Source of the DNA: Brachionus koreanus | Lineage: Eukaryota; Rotifera; Eurotatoria; Ploima; Brachionidae | DNA: 64,000 bases | Direction of reading: 5' to 3' | Assembly (NCBI GenBank): GCA_016987375.1 | Contig: PJRA01000508.1 | Location: forward strand, 1,222,471 to 1,286,470 | Shown: in pieces, positions 36,341 through 48,052 of the stretch | Position numbering within the stretch: the stretch's first letter is position 1 | Layout of the letters: every line of letters starts with the position of its first letter | Notes under the pieces: model-generated | Told to the model about the DNA's origin: nothing | What the model saw: the letters and a program-made list of their open reading frames with translations, nothing else | The model's database searches: none | Position numbers and translations under genes: made by a program

Positions 36341-37589
36341 TTTTAATGTCTATTTTTTTATTTTTCTCATAGCTATTTATACAAAATTTTTTGCGAAAAT
36401 TTTGGTACTTAAAAATATACATTAAATTTAGATTTAATTGAAAAACATTTAATTTGAAACAAATAAACATCTAGGAAAATAGCTTTGAAAATTTATGAAT
36501 ATCAAAGCAATAATATAAAGTTTGCTTGAAAGACAATAACTAATTGTAAAGTTCTTAATTAATATAATAAATTAGTTTAATTACAAATTAATTTTTTTCT
36601 TATTGAAAGCATAAATTTATTTTTAATTTAAATTTTTGTACACAGAAAATTATAAAAAGTAAAATTTTTCTTTTGAAAAAAATAATTATGCAAAATTCGG
36701 TTAGTTTGAAGAATTTGCTAAATTTTTTTTTCTAGCAAAAAAAAATTGTTAACAGTTAATTTTATTTTAAAATCGAATAATAGTTCTTGTTTTTATTATG
36801 AATAAAAGGAATAGAATAGAAGTAATTTTTATAAATTGAAATAAAATTTAGCAGTATTTAATTTCAGCAGTAATTAGATTAATTCTAATTAAGCAGTAAA
36901 TAATCATTTTTTGTTAATTTTGTACAATTTTCTAATGTTTATTTAATTCATAATTTTTTGCTTTCTCTTTTAGTTATGAACCCTAATTAATGATTTATAA
37001 AATATTTTTAAAACTTTAAAAAATATCTTCTTTATAAAAATTTGTTCTTTCACATTTAAAAAAAATAAAATCATAATTAAATTAAGTAAAAAATCCATTC
37101 GATAAAGCAGATATATATGCTCCATTTTAACTAAAGCTCTTGTGATTTAGTTTGTAAGCAAATCCAAAGATATCGACCAAGATGTCACATTTTTCCTACA
37201 CCTATCTAACATCTAACTTCATTGGTAACTCTTTTTTTACCCATTTTTTTAACAAGGTTTCTAATTTTTTTTAATAGATTCATTGGAAAGTTTTCTCTGA
37301 AAACTTTTATATTTCTTTTGTTAATAATAAAGCTAATTTTTAGATCAGTTTTTTAAAGGTATATAAAATACAGCATAAATAAAAATAAAATTGTTATTTG
37401 TTTGAAATCTTTATTAGCAATCTTTTTTTAAAAAGAAAAAATCACAAAAAATAATTAATTTTATCAAATTGCAATTATTTTTCTAATTTACTGACATCTT
37501 TGTTTATATGGCAAATTCTCGAGAAAAATTTTCTCAAAAAATAGTTTCTTAATAAAATTTCTAAATGCATAGACGATATTTGATGACAA

Positions 37590-38333
37590 AATTTTTTGTA
37601 AGGTTTAGATGCTTCAATCTCTCCTTATATGGTCTGTATTGATAAATGAAAGGTAATGAAGTTAAATCGATCAAGTCATTATAAAATTCAAGAAATTCTA
37701 CTTTGAATATGTCAGGCCCCATCTAAAAAATGCTTGGATCTACTACACTTAAAATCAAATATCCTTGAGAAAGACATAACATAAAATTTTTGAAATTGTC
37801 AATTTTGGAACAAAAAACAAAAAATAAAAAAACAGATTTAAAATAAAAAATAAAAAGACTTTTTTCTAAGGGCCTAAAGATCGTTGTGCAAAATGTATCA
37901 GTTGATACAGGGTTTGTATCACCCAAATTTAGTCTGTGTAAAAACTTTGCAATTAGTAAATTATTTAATAATTCTGAATTATAAAAATGATATTCCAAGC
38001 ATTTTTTAGATGGGGCCTGACATATTCAAAGTAGAATTTCTTGAATTTTATAATGACTAAGACAAAATACAAAGAGGACTATATATATTCAACTGGACGG
38101 TGTCTGTTGGATTAGCCCCAGCAACTAAATTAGATGGACCATCAACTAGTATAAGAAGGCAAACAAAAGATTAATAAAACAACTTGTAAACCAATTGAAA
38201 GGTCGATGAGAACACTTCTTCACAAACCGAATTTCACCTTATTGGAATTCACTAAGCCAAGAAATAGCTAACTCGTACTAAGAGTATAAAAATAGTCAAA
38301 AATAGTCTAAAAACGAAAAATAATTTTTACTAG
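37590..38333 (+). mobile_element. Non-LTR retrotransposon (LINE) 3' coding fragment, interrupted by a foldback element
   Basis: After the foldback element, 38215-38274 reads FFTNRISPYWNSLSQEIANS. A shifted frame then continues SIKIVKNSLK and stops at 38331-38333. This is the closing motif of CR1/Jockey-type LINE reverse-transcriptase proteins (an NRV..WN.LP block, then a short linker and S.N.FKN.LD). Left of the insertion, near 37600-37674, a weaker NLSLYGLY..MKGNEVKSIK could be the preceding RRxRGDxIExYK region. Frameshifts and stops show the copy is dead. Confidence 0.6.
37675..38057. mobile_element. 383-bp foldback element with 64-bp terminal inverted repeats
   Basis: Positions 37675-37738 and 37994-38057 are perfect inverted repeats by eye, starting GTCATTATAAAATTCAAG. 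About 160 bp of the interior (37797-37960: TTTTGGAACAAAAAAC, TTTTTTCTAAGGG, GTGCAAAATGTATCA, GTTTGTATCACCCAAATTTA) match one arm of the foldback element at 57515-57853. No clear target-site duplication is seen. The open frame at 37723-37998 lies inside and is not a gene. Confidence 0.8.
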
Positions 38334-40941
38334 GATATTTATCTTTAGCTTTTCTTATGTAATATATGTAATATTTTTAAAAATTTCAATTAGTTGATGG
38401 TTTTTCTGATTATCTATAATAATTATTTTAATTTATAAAACCTTCAAAAAATTTTAGGCAAAAATATTCAAAAACTATTATCTAACATTCTTGAAATTTA
38501 TTTCTTAATAAGATTTTAATTTTTTTTCAATAAAAAAACGAAAATAATCAATAAAATTGTACACTTATCAAAGGTTTATACTAAAAAATATTGTATTGAT
38601 TTGTTTTTTAACCGATTTTTTTTTTCCTCAGACTATCCTATTGATTTAAATTCAATTTTATTTATTTATTTATTTTTTAAGTTTCTTTAAAATGAGCTAT
38701 TTTTTATAATCTGAAAAATTATTGCTCAATGCATATAAATATTTTAGTTTAGAAAAAAAATAAATAAAAATGAATCAATTTTTTCTACCTTAATTAAATC
38801 CATTTCATTCAAATTTTTGAAAATAATTTTCCAATGGGCAAATTTATTTATTTAAGAAAGTAGCAGATGCGTGATTTTTATCTGTTGTTATTTTTTCTAT
38901 TGATCGCTAATTTTAAGATGAGCCCAAAGTACTTACAGAATCTCGTGCAGTTTTAGATTAGATAAAAAAATTGAGAAGATAAATAAATTGTAACACCTTG
39001 ATTTATTCAGTAACAAAGAAAAAACTTTTGGATCATTAATCAAGAGGAATTTACATTTATTTCATAACAATTTTGCATGTTCAATAATTTTGAATTCCAT
39101 TTTTTTAAATTGATAAATATTTTCTATCACTTTATGACTTTAATACAAAGATATGATCAAATATAAACATTCGGCTTTCGATAAAAAACAAAGACAAACA
39201 ATCAAACAGATTTTAGCACTTAATAAATAAGACAATGGGCAAAATTCGTTGAACAAAAAAATACCATACTTAGTCATATAATTACAAAGCTCATTAGGCT
39301 TTTCATTATTCGGCTTGATTCGCAAACACCTTGGAATAGAACGATTTTACAGATAATGTTTTAGATTCAGTGATCATTTATCAAATTATCTTTACGACAA
39401 TCTTGGTTAAACGCGTGTGCTAGTCGCTGTTTCTTTCTAGATCAACAGATAAGCAACAAGCTGCTTTGTTTACTTTTGCATGAGCTTCATAGTTCTCTAT
39501 TATTCGAGGATAATGTGCATTTTATGCCTAGAATATTTGACTTTAGATTCTAATCAAAATTTAAGTCTATAATTAATTTAGTATTTCAATTTCCTTTAGG
39601 CGAATTTGCCTAAATTTTTTCTAAATAATTAGGATTAATTAACTTTCAAAACAAACTCATGTAAGCACATCGTTTTTGACCAAACAAAGTTTTACTTGCA
39701 CATGTTCATTTGGCTGTGACAAATGCGCTTCATTCAACAGGTGCTTTGCAATTTTAAAGGAGGAGAAAGACTTGTACTTGACTGGTGCATCTGATTTGTG
39801 CTCTTTGGCAGTCAAACTCTTTAATTAACTAAACGGAACAACAATCTATTTTGCTATATTGCCGGTCTTAGTCACGAAAGCACGGCAAATGAATGCTAAA
39901 TGAAACAAAAAAGATTTTTTGATTTACCTGAATTAAAAGCCGACTGATTTACTGATAATAGCAATTATATTTTCTCTTTAAAAAATTACCATAAAATCTA
40001 TCAATAAAAGATGACTTTTGATATTAAAAATGCCACACTTGCATGCAAATGGTACCTGAAAGAAATTATCTATTGAAAAAATGATATATCAAAATGAAAT
40101 TTCTCTCGTTTATTAAACTACAGAATCACTCAATAATCTTGGTTTGCATGATTTTGTAGAAAAAAAAAAACAACAAAATATGAGCTGTTCTTAACTTTAC
40201 ACGCAATTTTATAATTCAAACATCCAAAGATACACACGAAAATTTTTGAAATAGCTCTTTAAAAATCAAAATAAAACAAAATCTAAACCTTATTCTTATT
40301 TTTCAGCCAAAATTTTATTTTCCATTACTCACATAGACTATGATTTATCCGTTCAATTAGCGATTCTTTCACTCATTTTTTTTATTTCATTAATTAATAT
40401 TTTAAATGAATTTAAAATTTTAAGATAAATTTTAGAAAAAAAATTCATAACTGGAAATTTAGATTAAAAAGAAAACGGTTGTTATGGATTGATGCTCGAA
40501 AAAAGCTTGTAAACAGATTTTCTTAGTTAATGACATTTTTATTATTGATAGAAGAGGTTCAATTTCAGAAGATAAAAATTTAATTTAATTTTGATTACTA
40601 AAAAGTTGATGAAGTTGAACAATTAACAGCTAAAGTAAAAAAAAATTTTGTGAACAAATTTTTTTCATTTTTGGTCAAAAATATTAATTTAAAAAATTAA
40701 CTTTATAAAATTTTACTCAACTTCACAGTTACAAATAAAATATGATAAAAAATTTTTTTTTAATTTTAATGACAATTTTTCAAGAGTATTCAAATGAAGT
40801 AAAAAAAAAAGTGCAAAAATAAAAACACTGGAAATCATTTTATTTATTTATTTTTTAATTTAGAGCAATTAAACAACAATTTCTATAGATGCTTTTAAAA
40901 TCGAAAAATAGAAAATAGAAGAAAAAATGGTTGTTTAATTG

Positions 40942-41098
40942 ATGGAAATTGGTCTTGAATTTACAGCAAGTCAATTAGTTCGAATAATAGAAATTTTATC
41001 AGATCATGGTGCGAGCAAGAGCATTTTTGACCAAGATTATTGCAGCGATTACGTGAACAAAACATCTAATGGCCTTAAACAATCAACTATGATCGAAG
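40942..41098 (+). CDS. Exon-like open frame upstream of AHR
   Basis: An ATG opens a 52-codon frame containing LVRIIEILSDHGASKSIF and a CSDYVNKTSNGLKQ stretch. It runs directly into GGTGAG, a good splice donor (GT at 41099-41100). It does not join in frame to the AHR exon at 42537 using the AG at 42495-42496. It could be a first exon of an undetected gene, a non-coding AHR leader exon, or chance. Confidence 0.2.
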
Positions 41099-42249
41099 GT
41101 GAGATTTAATTATTATAAAAATAAATTTTCCAACTCGATTGGATATTGATGATCGATTTAGATCAGCCAATGAGAGCATTTACTAATGATTGATAAACAA
41201 ATAAACAAAGCTAGAATGGAAATTTCTATTCGTCTCTTTAACGTCTTTTGTTTTTAATTTGAATTTTTTTTTCTATTTCTCGTTTTGGTTGCTCAAGAAA
41301 CTAGAATTTGTATATAAGGAAATAAATTAAAAAAATATATAAACTCTGACGTCAATTTATTTAGTTATTAATTTCAATTTTAGGAATTTTTCTTTTTCCT
41401 TCACAAATAAAGGAATATTCAGTCACGAGAACTTGCTAGTTTTCATGTTTTAAAAGATTATTTAGTTCTATTTGCGAATTTTGCAAAGAAATTAAGAGAA
41501 AATAAAATTATTTTGTTTATTTGCGATCAAAGTTTTTTTTTAGTTTAGGTTTATGGCAAGATATTGTCATGGTTGACGCTAGTTGTCCGAGTATATAACG
41601 ATATTCTCGTAATCTTTTTGTTTACTCGATTATTACACATCACTAAGTCCAAACGACTCTAATGAACCTGTTCTCTATCTCAACTAGGAGCCAATAGCTG
41701 GAAAATCGGCCCAATCCGATCTTTTCCGATAGATTACTCCTAGATGCCTGGATTAGATATAAAATGGATTCAAATAGATTGCATGATACTGATTTATATC
41801 ATCTGTATGCATACATATATAGATACATATTGATATAGTCGTATAGTGATAGTAATTAATGTCAACCGAAAATGAATCATTCGCTCTCAGCAATAAACTA
41901 AAAAAAGAAAAAAAATAGAAGAAGAAAAAAATATTTGCATTTTCAATTTAGCTCAGGTCTGATCAATTCTCAATTGAGATCTAAGCTGAATCAAATGAGA
42001 GGCATATTTTCGGGAACTTTCAATTTACTACAGGGACTCAAACTTTATTTGTTTTTTTCTTCTTTTTTTTTTTTTCTAGTTGACTTTTAATTTTCTAAAA
42101 ATTAATTATTTTTTATGATTAAAAAAAATTATTATTAAAAAAAATATTTTCGAATCCAACGAGAATGTATTTTTATTTATTTATTTTTCTAAATTAAGAG
42201 ATTAGTTTGCCAAATTTAATTAGACCAAAACTCAATGCATACACTCGAC

Positions 42250-42282
42250 TCACTCACTCACTCTCTCTCTCTTTCTCTTTCT
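42250..42282. repeat. CACT/CT microsatellite
   Basis: A CACT run turns into CT repeats about 255 bases before the AHR start codon, in the presumed promoter or leader. Confidence 0.8.
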
Positions 42283-42536
42283 TAGGTCTTAAATTTTATT
42301 GGTTTATCTAAATATATTTAAACTAATGAAAATTATTTTTTCTAGCTAATAAATCGATTTTTAGTCTCTAGATTGATTATTTTTGTCAAATGAGAATTTT
42401 CGATTCTTTTTTCTCTTATTTAATTTCATTTTCATTTTGTTCATTATTATTACTATTGCTTATTTTATATTTAATATTTGACATTGGTATTTTTAGACAT
42501 CGGAAAAAACTGGATACTTTGGCACTATCACAAAAA

Positions 42537-45117
42537 ATGTATGCTACCAAACGAAGACGAAGAAATGTGAAAAAGTGAGTGAGTTTTATACGAATGCCCC
42601 CTGCTTACGTGCTAAAAACAATTGAGATCAATTCTCACATTGTTAGTCTCTTAGAAATTATAGTGCAATTAATTTAAACAAAAAATAAAGAAATAAATAG
42701 ATATAATTTTATTCAATCAAAACTAATTGATTATTATTTAAGTTACAAGCATCCACCAAAAGAGAATCAAAAATCGAACCCGAGCAAGCGGCACAGAGAG
42801 CGATTGAATGCTGAATTGGAAAATTTGGCCAGCTTGCTTCCATTCGAGCAGAACATTCTAACTAAATTGGACAAGCTTTCAATTTTGAGACTGGCAGTTA
42901 GCTATTTGAGAATAAAGGCCTATTTTCAGGTTAATTTGAAAAGTTCGCTGGCATATGCACCCGATGCTGAATACAAAAACTCGCAGGTATACTATATGGA
43001 CCCGAGTTTTTCGGAGGGCAACTCAATTCTCGAGTCACTGAACGGATTTGTGTTCATTGTAAACACGAATAGTGAGGTGTTTTATGCATCGCGCACGGTC
43101 GAGCAGTACATAGGCTTTCACCAGTCTGATATAATACACCAGAGCGTATTTGAGCTGATTCATTCGGAAGACCGCGAAGAGTTCAAGCGACACTTGCAAT
43201 GGGATTCCAAGCTACCAGCCGAAAAGTCAAATTTAAGTCTAAATGAAGTACTCTCTAACAAAGAGTACGCCAAATATTTGGAAAGAAATTTCACTGTTAG
43301 ATTTCGATGCTTGCTGGACAATACGTCCGGCTTCCTTACTCTGGACATTGTCGGCCGACTTAATCTGCTGCATGGGCAGAGAGGCCTCGGCGAGCATGCC
43401 GAGTCTGTTAATGTGCCTCAGGCCAAATCCTACAATAAAGCCAAAAATTCAAAAGCTAATCATGAGCTAAACAATAATCAAAATGAAAGCCAAAATAGTC
43501 AAGAGCCTATTTTGGCTCTGTTCGCCATTGCATGTCCGTTCGGACCACCTTCTTTGTTCGAATTGCCCCAACGTGAGTCACTTTTCAAGTCCAAACACAA
43601 AGTCACCCTCGAACCCATATCACTTGATTCAAAGTATTTTATTCTTTTTTTTTTCTTTCTTATTTTGTATCTTAAAAAATAAATGATTTTATTTTTAATA
43701 GAGGAAAACAAATATTGGGATATACGGATTCAGAATATACTAAGACAAAAGGATACGATTTGGTCCATCAGGATGACTTAAAGTACTACGCTAATGCTCA
43801 TAAAGAATGTATGCTTTTCAATCAAGAAAATTGAAAATAATTTATTTAAAAATTTTCTTTATTTAAGTGCTAAAGACGGGAAGTTGTGGCCTTATATGCT
43901 ACAGACTTAGGACTGCATGTGATAATTGGCAATGGTTGCAATCTTCTATGAGAATTATTTACAAAAGCAATAAGCCAGAGTGTGTCATAGCTAACCATAG
44001 GCCTTTGACGTAAAAAAATTAAAAAATTTAATAATTTTTTTTTTTTACTTAAATTTTTTTCTTTCACAGAATTGAAGAGGGCGAAGAGTTGTTTTACAAA
44101 AGAGGCTCAGAGTACAAACTTCCCTATCCGTGTTTGTACGATTTTGAGTCAAATTTCGGCGGAATGATCAATTCATATGAAAGCTCAAAAAATTTAAATC
44201 CAGATTCTCAATCAAAACAGAACATTCAAATGCAAAATTCAAAAAGCTCTAAACAAACTAGTGGTCTTAACAGTACAACACCGAGTCCAATGAAAACAAA
44301 ATCTTCCAAAGCCAACAAAGCTCAATTGTTACAACAAAGAGCTCAACAACACGCTCAGCAGCATTTGATACAAAACAACTATTCATCTTATCCGACCGAT
44401 TCACACTATAAACTAAACTCTAATTACATGCCCATTCCACGACACTCTTTGGACTATTATTCAGTCAAGAGCGAAGCAGACGATTCAATGTATGATTCAA
44501 AATTAACCTCAAATCAAATAACATCTGATTACTCATCGGCATCGTCAACATCCTCAGTCTCTTCATCGTCCGACTCAATTTCAATAAACATTTCTAATCC
44601 CAACTATCATTACAATTATTTCAACAGTCTTAATCAATCTTATTACCATGATGCAACCAAACTTTATCCTGGCAATTGCTATTCCAACAGTTTACTCTAT
44701 CCAAATTGTTCCAGCTCAAACTATTACAATTACACAAGCAATTTAAATAGTGAGGTTGCAAATCCGGTTTTGTTAAATTCAAATTTACATAGTAAGAGCA
44801 GTAGTTGTAGCAGTAACAGTAGTATTAGTAGCACCAATGGAGCTGAGATTTATAATGGAATGGGAGCAATGAACGGCTCAATTTGGTCCGAAGGAATGAC
44901 AAATCAAGAGAACGAGTATTCTAATCAAATAATGTATCAAGCAGACAATCAATTTCAAGTCAACTTGCCCACTTATGAACTGCTGAATTGTGCGAATAAT
45001 GCCGCTGCTCTGGCTGCGGCCAAGTATTCGTGTGCTGCGGCTGCGTCTGGCTACGGGGCCTATCCGTTTTCGAATGACGAGTACCAACCAGCAGCTGTGT
45101 CTCAAATTCAGCTTTAA
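42537..45117 (+). CDS. AHR: Aryl hydrocarbon receptor (bHLH-PAS transcription factor)
   Basis: Five exons with consistent phases (42537..42574, 42743..43633, 43702..43808, 43868..44009, 44070..45117) give 741 residues. The start MYATKRRRRNVKK resembles the vertebrate YASRKRRK leader with its nuclear localisation signal. The bHLH follows, with basic region SNPSKRHRERLNAEL at about 24-38 and helices to LRIKAYF. PAS-A begins near 105 (LNGFVFIVNTNSEVFYASR, then HQSVFELIHSEDREEF). PAS-B begins near 298 (KGKQILGYTDSEY, then YANAHKECMLKTGSCGL is not literal because an intron splits it). KTGSCGLICYRL and NWQWLQSSMRIIYK close PAS-B. The last 300 residues are Ser/Asn/Tyr/Gln-rich, the usual activation region. 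The protein should pair with ARNT/Tango at GCGTG elements. Invertebrate AHRs studied so far act in development and do not bind dioxin. An in-frame ATG at 42390 would add a hydrophobic leader lacking homology and was rejected. Confidence 0.95.
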
Positions 45118-45221
45118 GTCATCAATTCTAGAAACAAATTTCAAAAATTTACAACGAATGCCGAATATGTCAAATAAACAACAAAACAAATAGATATGTC
45201 CTTGGGATATGTTTGGATTTG

Positions 45222-45227
45222 AATAAA
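45222..45227 (+). terminator. Poly(A) signal of AHR
   Basis: An AATAAA lies 105 nt past the AHR stop on the same strand. Confidence 0.4.
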
Positions 45228-47453
45228 ATACAAAACTATTTAGTTAATTATTGTAATAAAAGTAAAAAATTTTTCAAATTATTTTTGTTGACTTTTTAGG
45301 CTTTTTTTATTTTGTTGGTCAAATAAATTTTTTTTTATTTTTTACCCTTGAGATTATTTTATTTTGTTTTTTTTTTTTTTTGGTCGAGTATGCAAATTTA
45401 CTTACTAAATTTAAACCTTTATTCTTTTCTTTCAACATTTTTTTTCAATTTTTAAAGAATTTATATTTTATTTTCTAATAAATATAAATATATATGTTTT
45501 AGACTTTGAATTTAATAAAATTATATTTAATACAGACTTTGAATAATTATTTTTTTTTCTATTTTATTTATCAATTGAGTATAAATCAAATCGAAAATAT
45601 GTAAATAATATTGGCAATATGTCAAAAATATGGGTATCAGAGAACAGCTTAGGGGCAATGAGCATGTATCTAAGAAAAACACAGACAAACAATATGATTT
45701 TAACTGAATTAAATCCGGTCTTAGAAAGACTTCGTTTTTTAGCTTCATTTAATTAATATCAATCAAATATGATGCACAAATCCTCGAGGTCTGATAGAAA
45801 TCCGGATAAAATAAATCAATAAAATCAGGTATTTAAAATTTAATAGACATAGAACTTAAGGAAATTGAACTATATCGAGTTAAACTCGATAAAATAGAAA
45901 ACGGAAATCTAAAAATCTTGCTCTTAATTAATTTGATTACTTATAGTTGACTTGCTTGAATTAAGAGGTTTTTCTATTGTCATGCCAATTGCACAATTTG
46001 AACGAAAAGCAATTTATGTTTGCGTGTTTAATTTTCATTTGTGACACTAATGAGTATTTTTTCTTCAATCTTTATTATTTAAATCCTAAAAAAAGAATCG
46101 AAAATGCAGTTGCATTTTAAGTGGAATGATTTATCCGTCCCAGCTGGAAATCCCTTATTTAAATTAATTTAATCAATATATACCTTGATGAAAATTGAGA
46201 TCTGTAATGTAACTCATAAATTACTCCCATCCATATGTATGCATACACGAACATTACTATTTTGTTATTATTTAACTAAAATAAGCATTTTACGTAATAT
46301 CTATTCAAAAATTCCATTAAAAATATCAAGTTAACTTATACATTTAATAAAATTAAGGTTGAATTACATCGAAAATCTATTTCAATCATATGTTAAACAA
46401 TTATCTTTAAAAAAATATTATTTCAATTACCTTTTAAAAATTAATTAAACAAAATAGACTGATGAATTTTAATAAAATTAAATAATTTCCTTTTTTTATC
46501 GTTATATTTTTTATTTTTTAAACTATTAAAAAAATTTAATACGCATAGAATTTGACTTCATCAAAATTATTTGTATCAAATTCTTTTTTTTCCGACACAA
46601 ATTAGCCATTCTAGATCGCTTTTGAAACCTTTCGAAATTTTAAATTATTTTTTATTGTATCTGAAAGTAAGGTTTTAGCTTTTTGAACTTTTCTTGCTAA
46701 TTAAAAAAGAAATGTTTTTTATTATACTTGTATTGCAATTATTAGGACTGAAAGAAAGGATAAAAATTCATTTCAAACAACTTCAGATTTTATCAGAAAT
46801 AAATAAACAAACTATTCAAGTCTTTATTCTCATTTGCACAACTTGAATTTTTTCTAAATAAATTTTATGAAAACTTATTAAATTTTGTCTTGAAGTTCAT
46901 AGACTTGGCTGCATTCGGAAATTATTCTTTTGATGTAAAAGTTGAATATTGGTGTACTATTTTTTTGTTCATTCATCATATTCTATTTTCGGCAAAAAAA
47001 ATTTTCTTGACTTCAGTAAAAGTTAAAAATTAAGTCTTGACCATTGAAAAAATATCTTTTAAATACACTTTCATTCTTCTAGCTAGCATCTCTTGAAACA
47101 GACATGCTGATTTGAATCACTCGACACTACAAAACCTAGATCTCTTCTCTTTGGTTTAAATAATTATTTGTGAACAGTAATTTTATCTAAAATTCAATAT
47201 TTATATTAAATTGAATATGTTCGAATTTCCTTTCTGCAATATTTCACATCCCAGTCAATTAACTTTGAATGTAACACCGGTGAGAAGGATTACAATTCCA
47301 CTTTAACATGAACAATTTGAAAAATAAATTTTAAAAAGTCTTTCTAAAAATGAGTTTATTTTGATTATTTCACTGGTGAATTTTTGAATATTTATTGATT
47401 TTACAATCAAAATTAGTGTTTTTTTAATGTTTAGATCCATAGACTAAATTTAA

Positions 47454-47547
47454 GACAAGACTTGTTTTTGAGTCACAAGTCTTTAGTCAAGTCAAGTCAT
47501 AACTTAAAACTGTGACTTGGAAACAAGTCTGCTTAAGACCAGTTGAC
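47454..47547. repeat. Degenerate GACTTG/CAAGTC repeat cluster
   Basis: The hexamer CAAGTC or its reverse complement GACTTG occurs about eight times in some 90 bases (AGACTTG, CACAAGTC, GTCAAGTCAAGTC, TGACTTGG, ACAAGTC). Copies in both orientations would form small hairpins. Confidence 0.6.
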
Positions 47548-48052
47548 AAGCTCATCAATCTAAAGTTATTCTCATCAAAATTTGGCTATTTTTACTGAAA
47601 GCATTAGAAAATATTGTAAAAATGGTCGAATTAGTTGTTTTTAATAATTCAAATTTTTAGAATTTTTTTAAGTAAAAAGAAATCGTTAATATTTCAAATA
47701 AATTTTATTTTTAAATAGATTTTCTAATATATGTAAAAATGTACAAAACTGATAACGCCAATAAAAAATATCTTGATTTGAATCTTCTAATAGAATAAAT
47801 TAATTTTTGCTTTTTTAATGATAAATAAACCGGGTGTTTTAATTAAAATTGAAAAAAAAATTTCTAAATAAACTAGAACTATTCACATAAAAAAAGTTTT
47901 AAAAAATATTTGGCTTAAAATTATATTCATTGATTTCCCTGATTTAAAAAATATCACTACTTTTTTAAATTTAATAGAAATATGAAAATTCAAATTACAA
48001 CTAACTAAGAAATCAATCATCTGAATTAATTTAGTATTTTTACAAAATAAAA

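Larger units (their letters stand above)
33897..42536. other. About 8.6 kb region without a confident gene, carrying transposon remains
   Basis: The region lies between the divergent RRN3 and AHR genes. It holds a diverged SINE (35673-35896), a doubtful small frame (36155-36340), a LINE fragment split by a foldback element (37590-38333), an exon-like frame (40942-41098) and a CT-rich microsatellite before the AHR start. The stretch 39350-39900 is less AT-rich and contains one GCGTG core. Terminal-exon-like frames on the minus strand near 35102-35178 and 35487-35550 could not be tied to any gene. Confidence 0.5.
45118..48052. other. Intergenic region between convergent AHR and GFOD
   Basis: No supported gene is present. 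A patch of repeated ACAAGTC words lies at 47454-47547. The frame at 45527-45748 looks like chance. Confidence 0.6.

Noticed and set aside
37723..37998. 91-codon minus-strand open frame
   Set aside because: It lies wholly inside the foldback element between its inverted ends and has no protein-like features.
39411..39420. GCGTG core as an AHR-ARNT response element for autoregulation
   Set aside because: A single 5-base match 3 kb from the gene is expected by chance and has no supporting context.
42390..42536. Upstream in-frame extension of AHR from an ATG at 42390
   Set aside because: It would add a Phe/Leu/Ser-rich hydrophobic stretch with no counterpart in AHR proteins, and it crosses a likely splice acceptor at 42495-42496.
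43499..44067. Minus-strand open frames opposite AHR exons 2 to 4
   Set aside because: They are antisense shadows of a clearly homologous gene.
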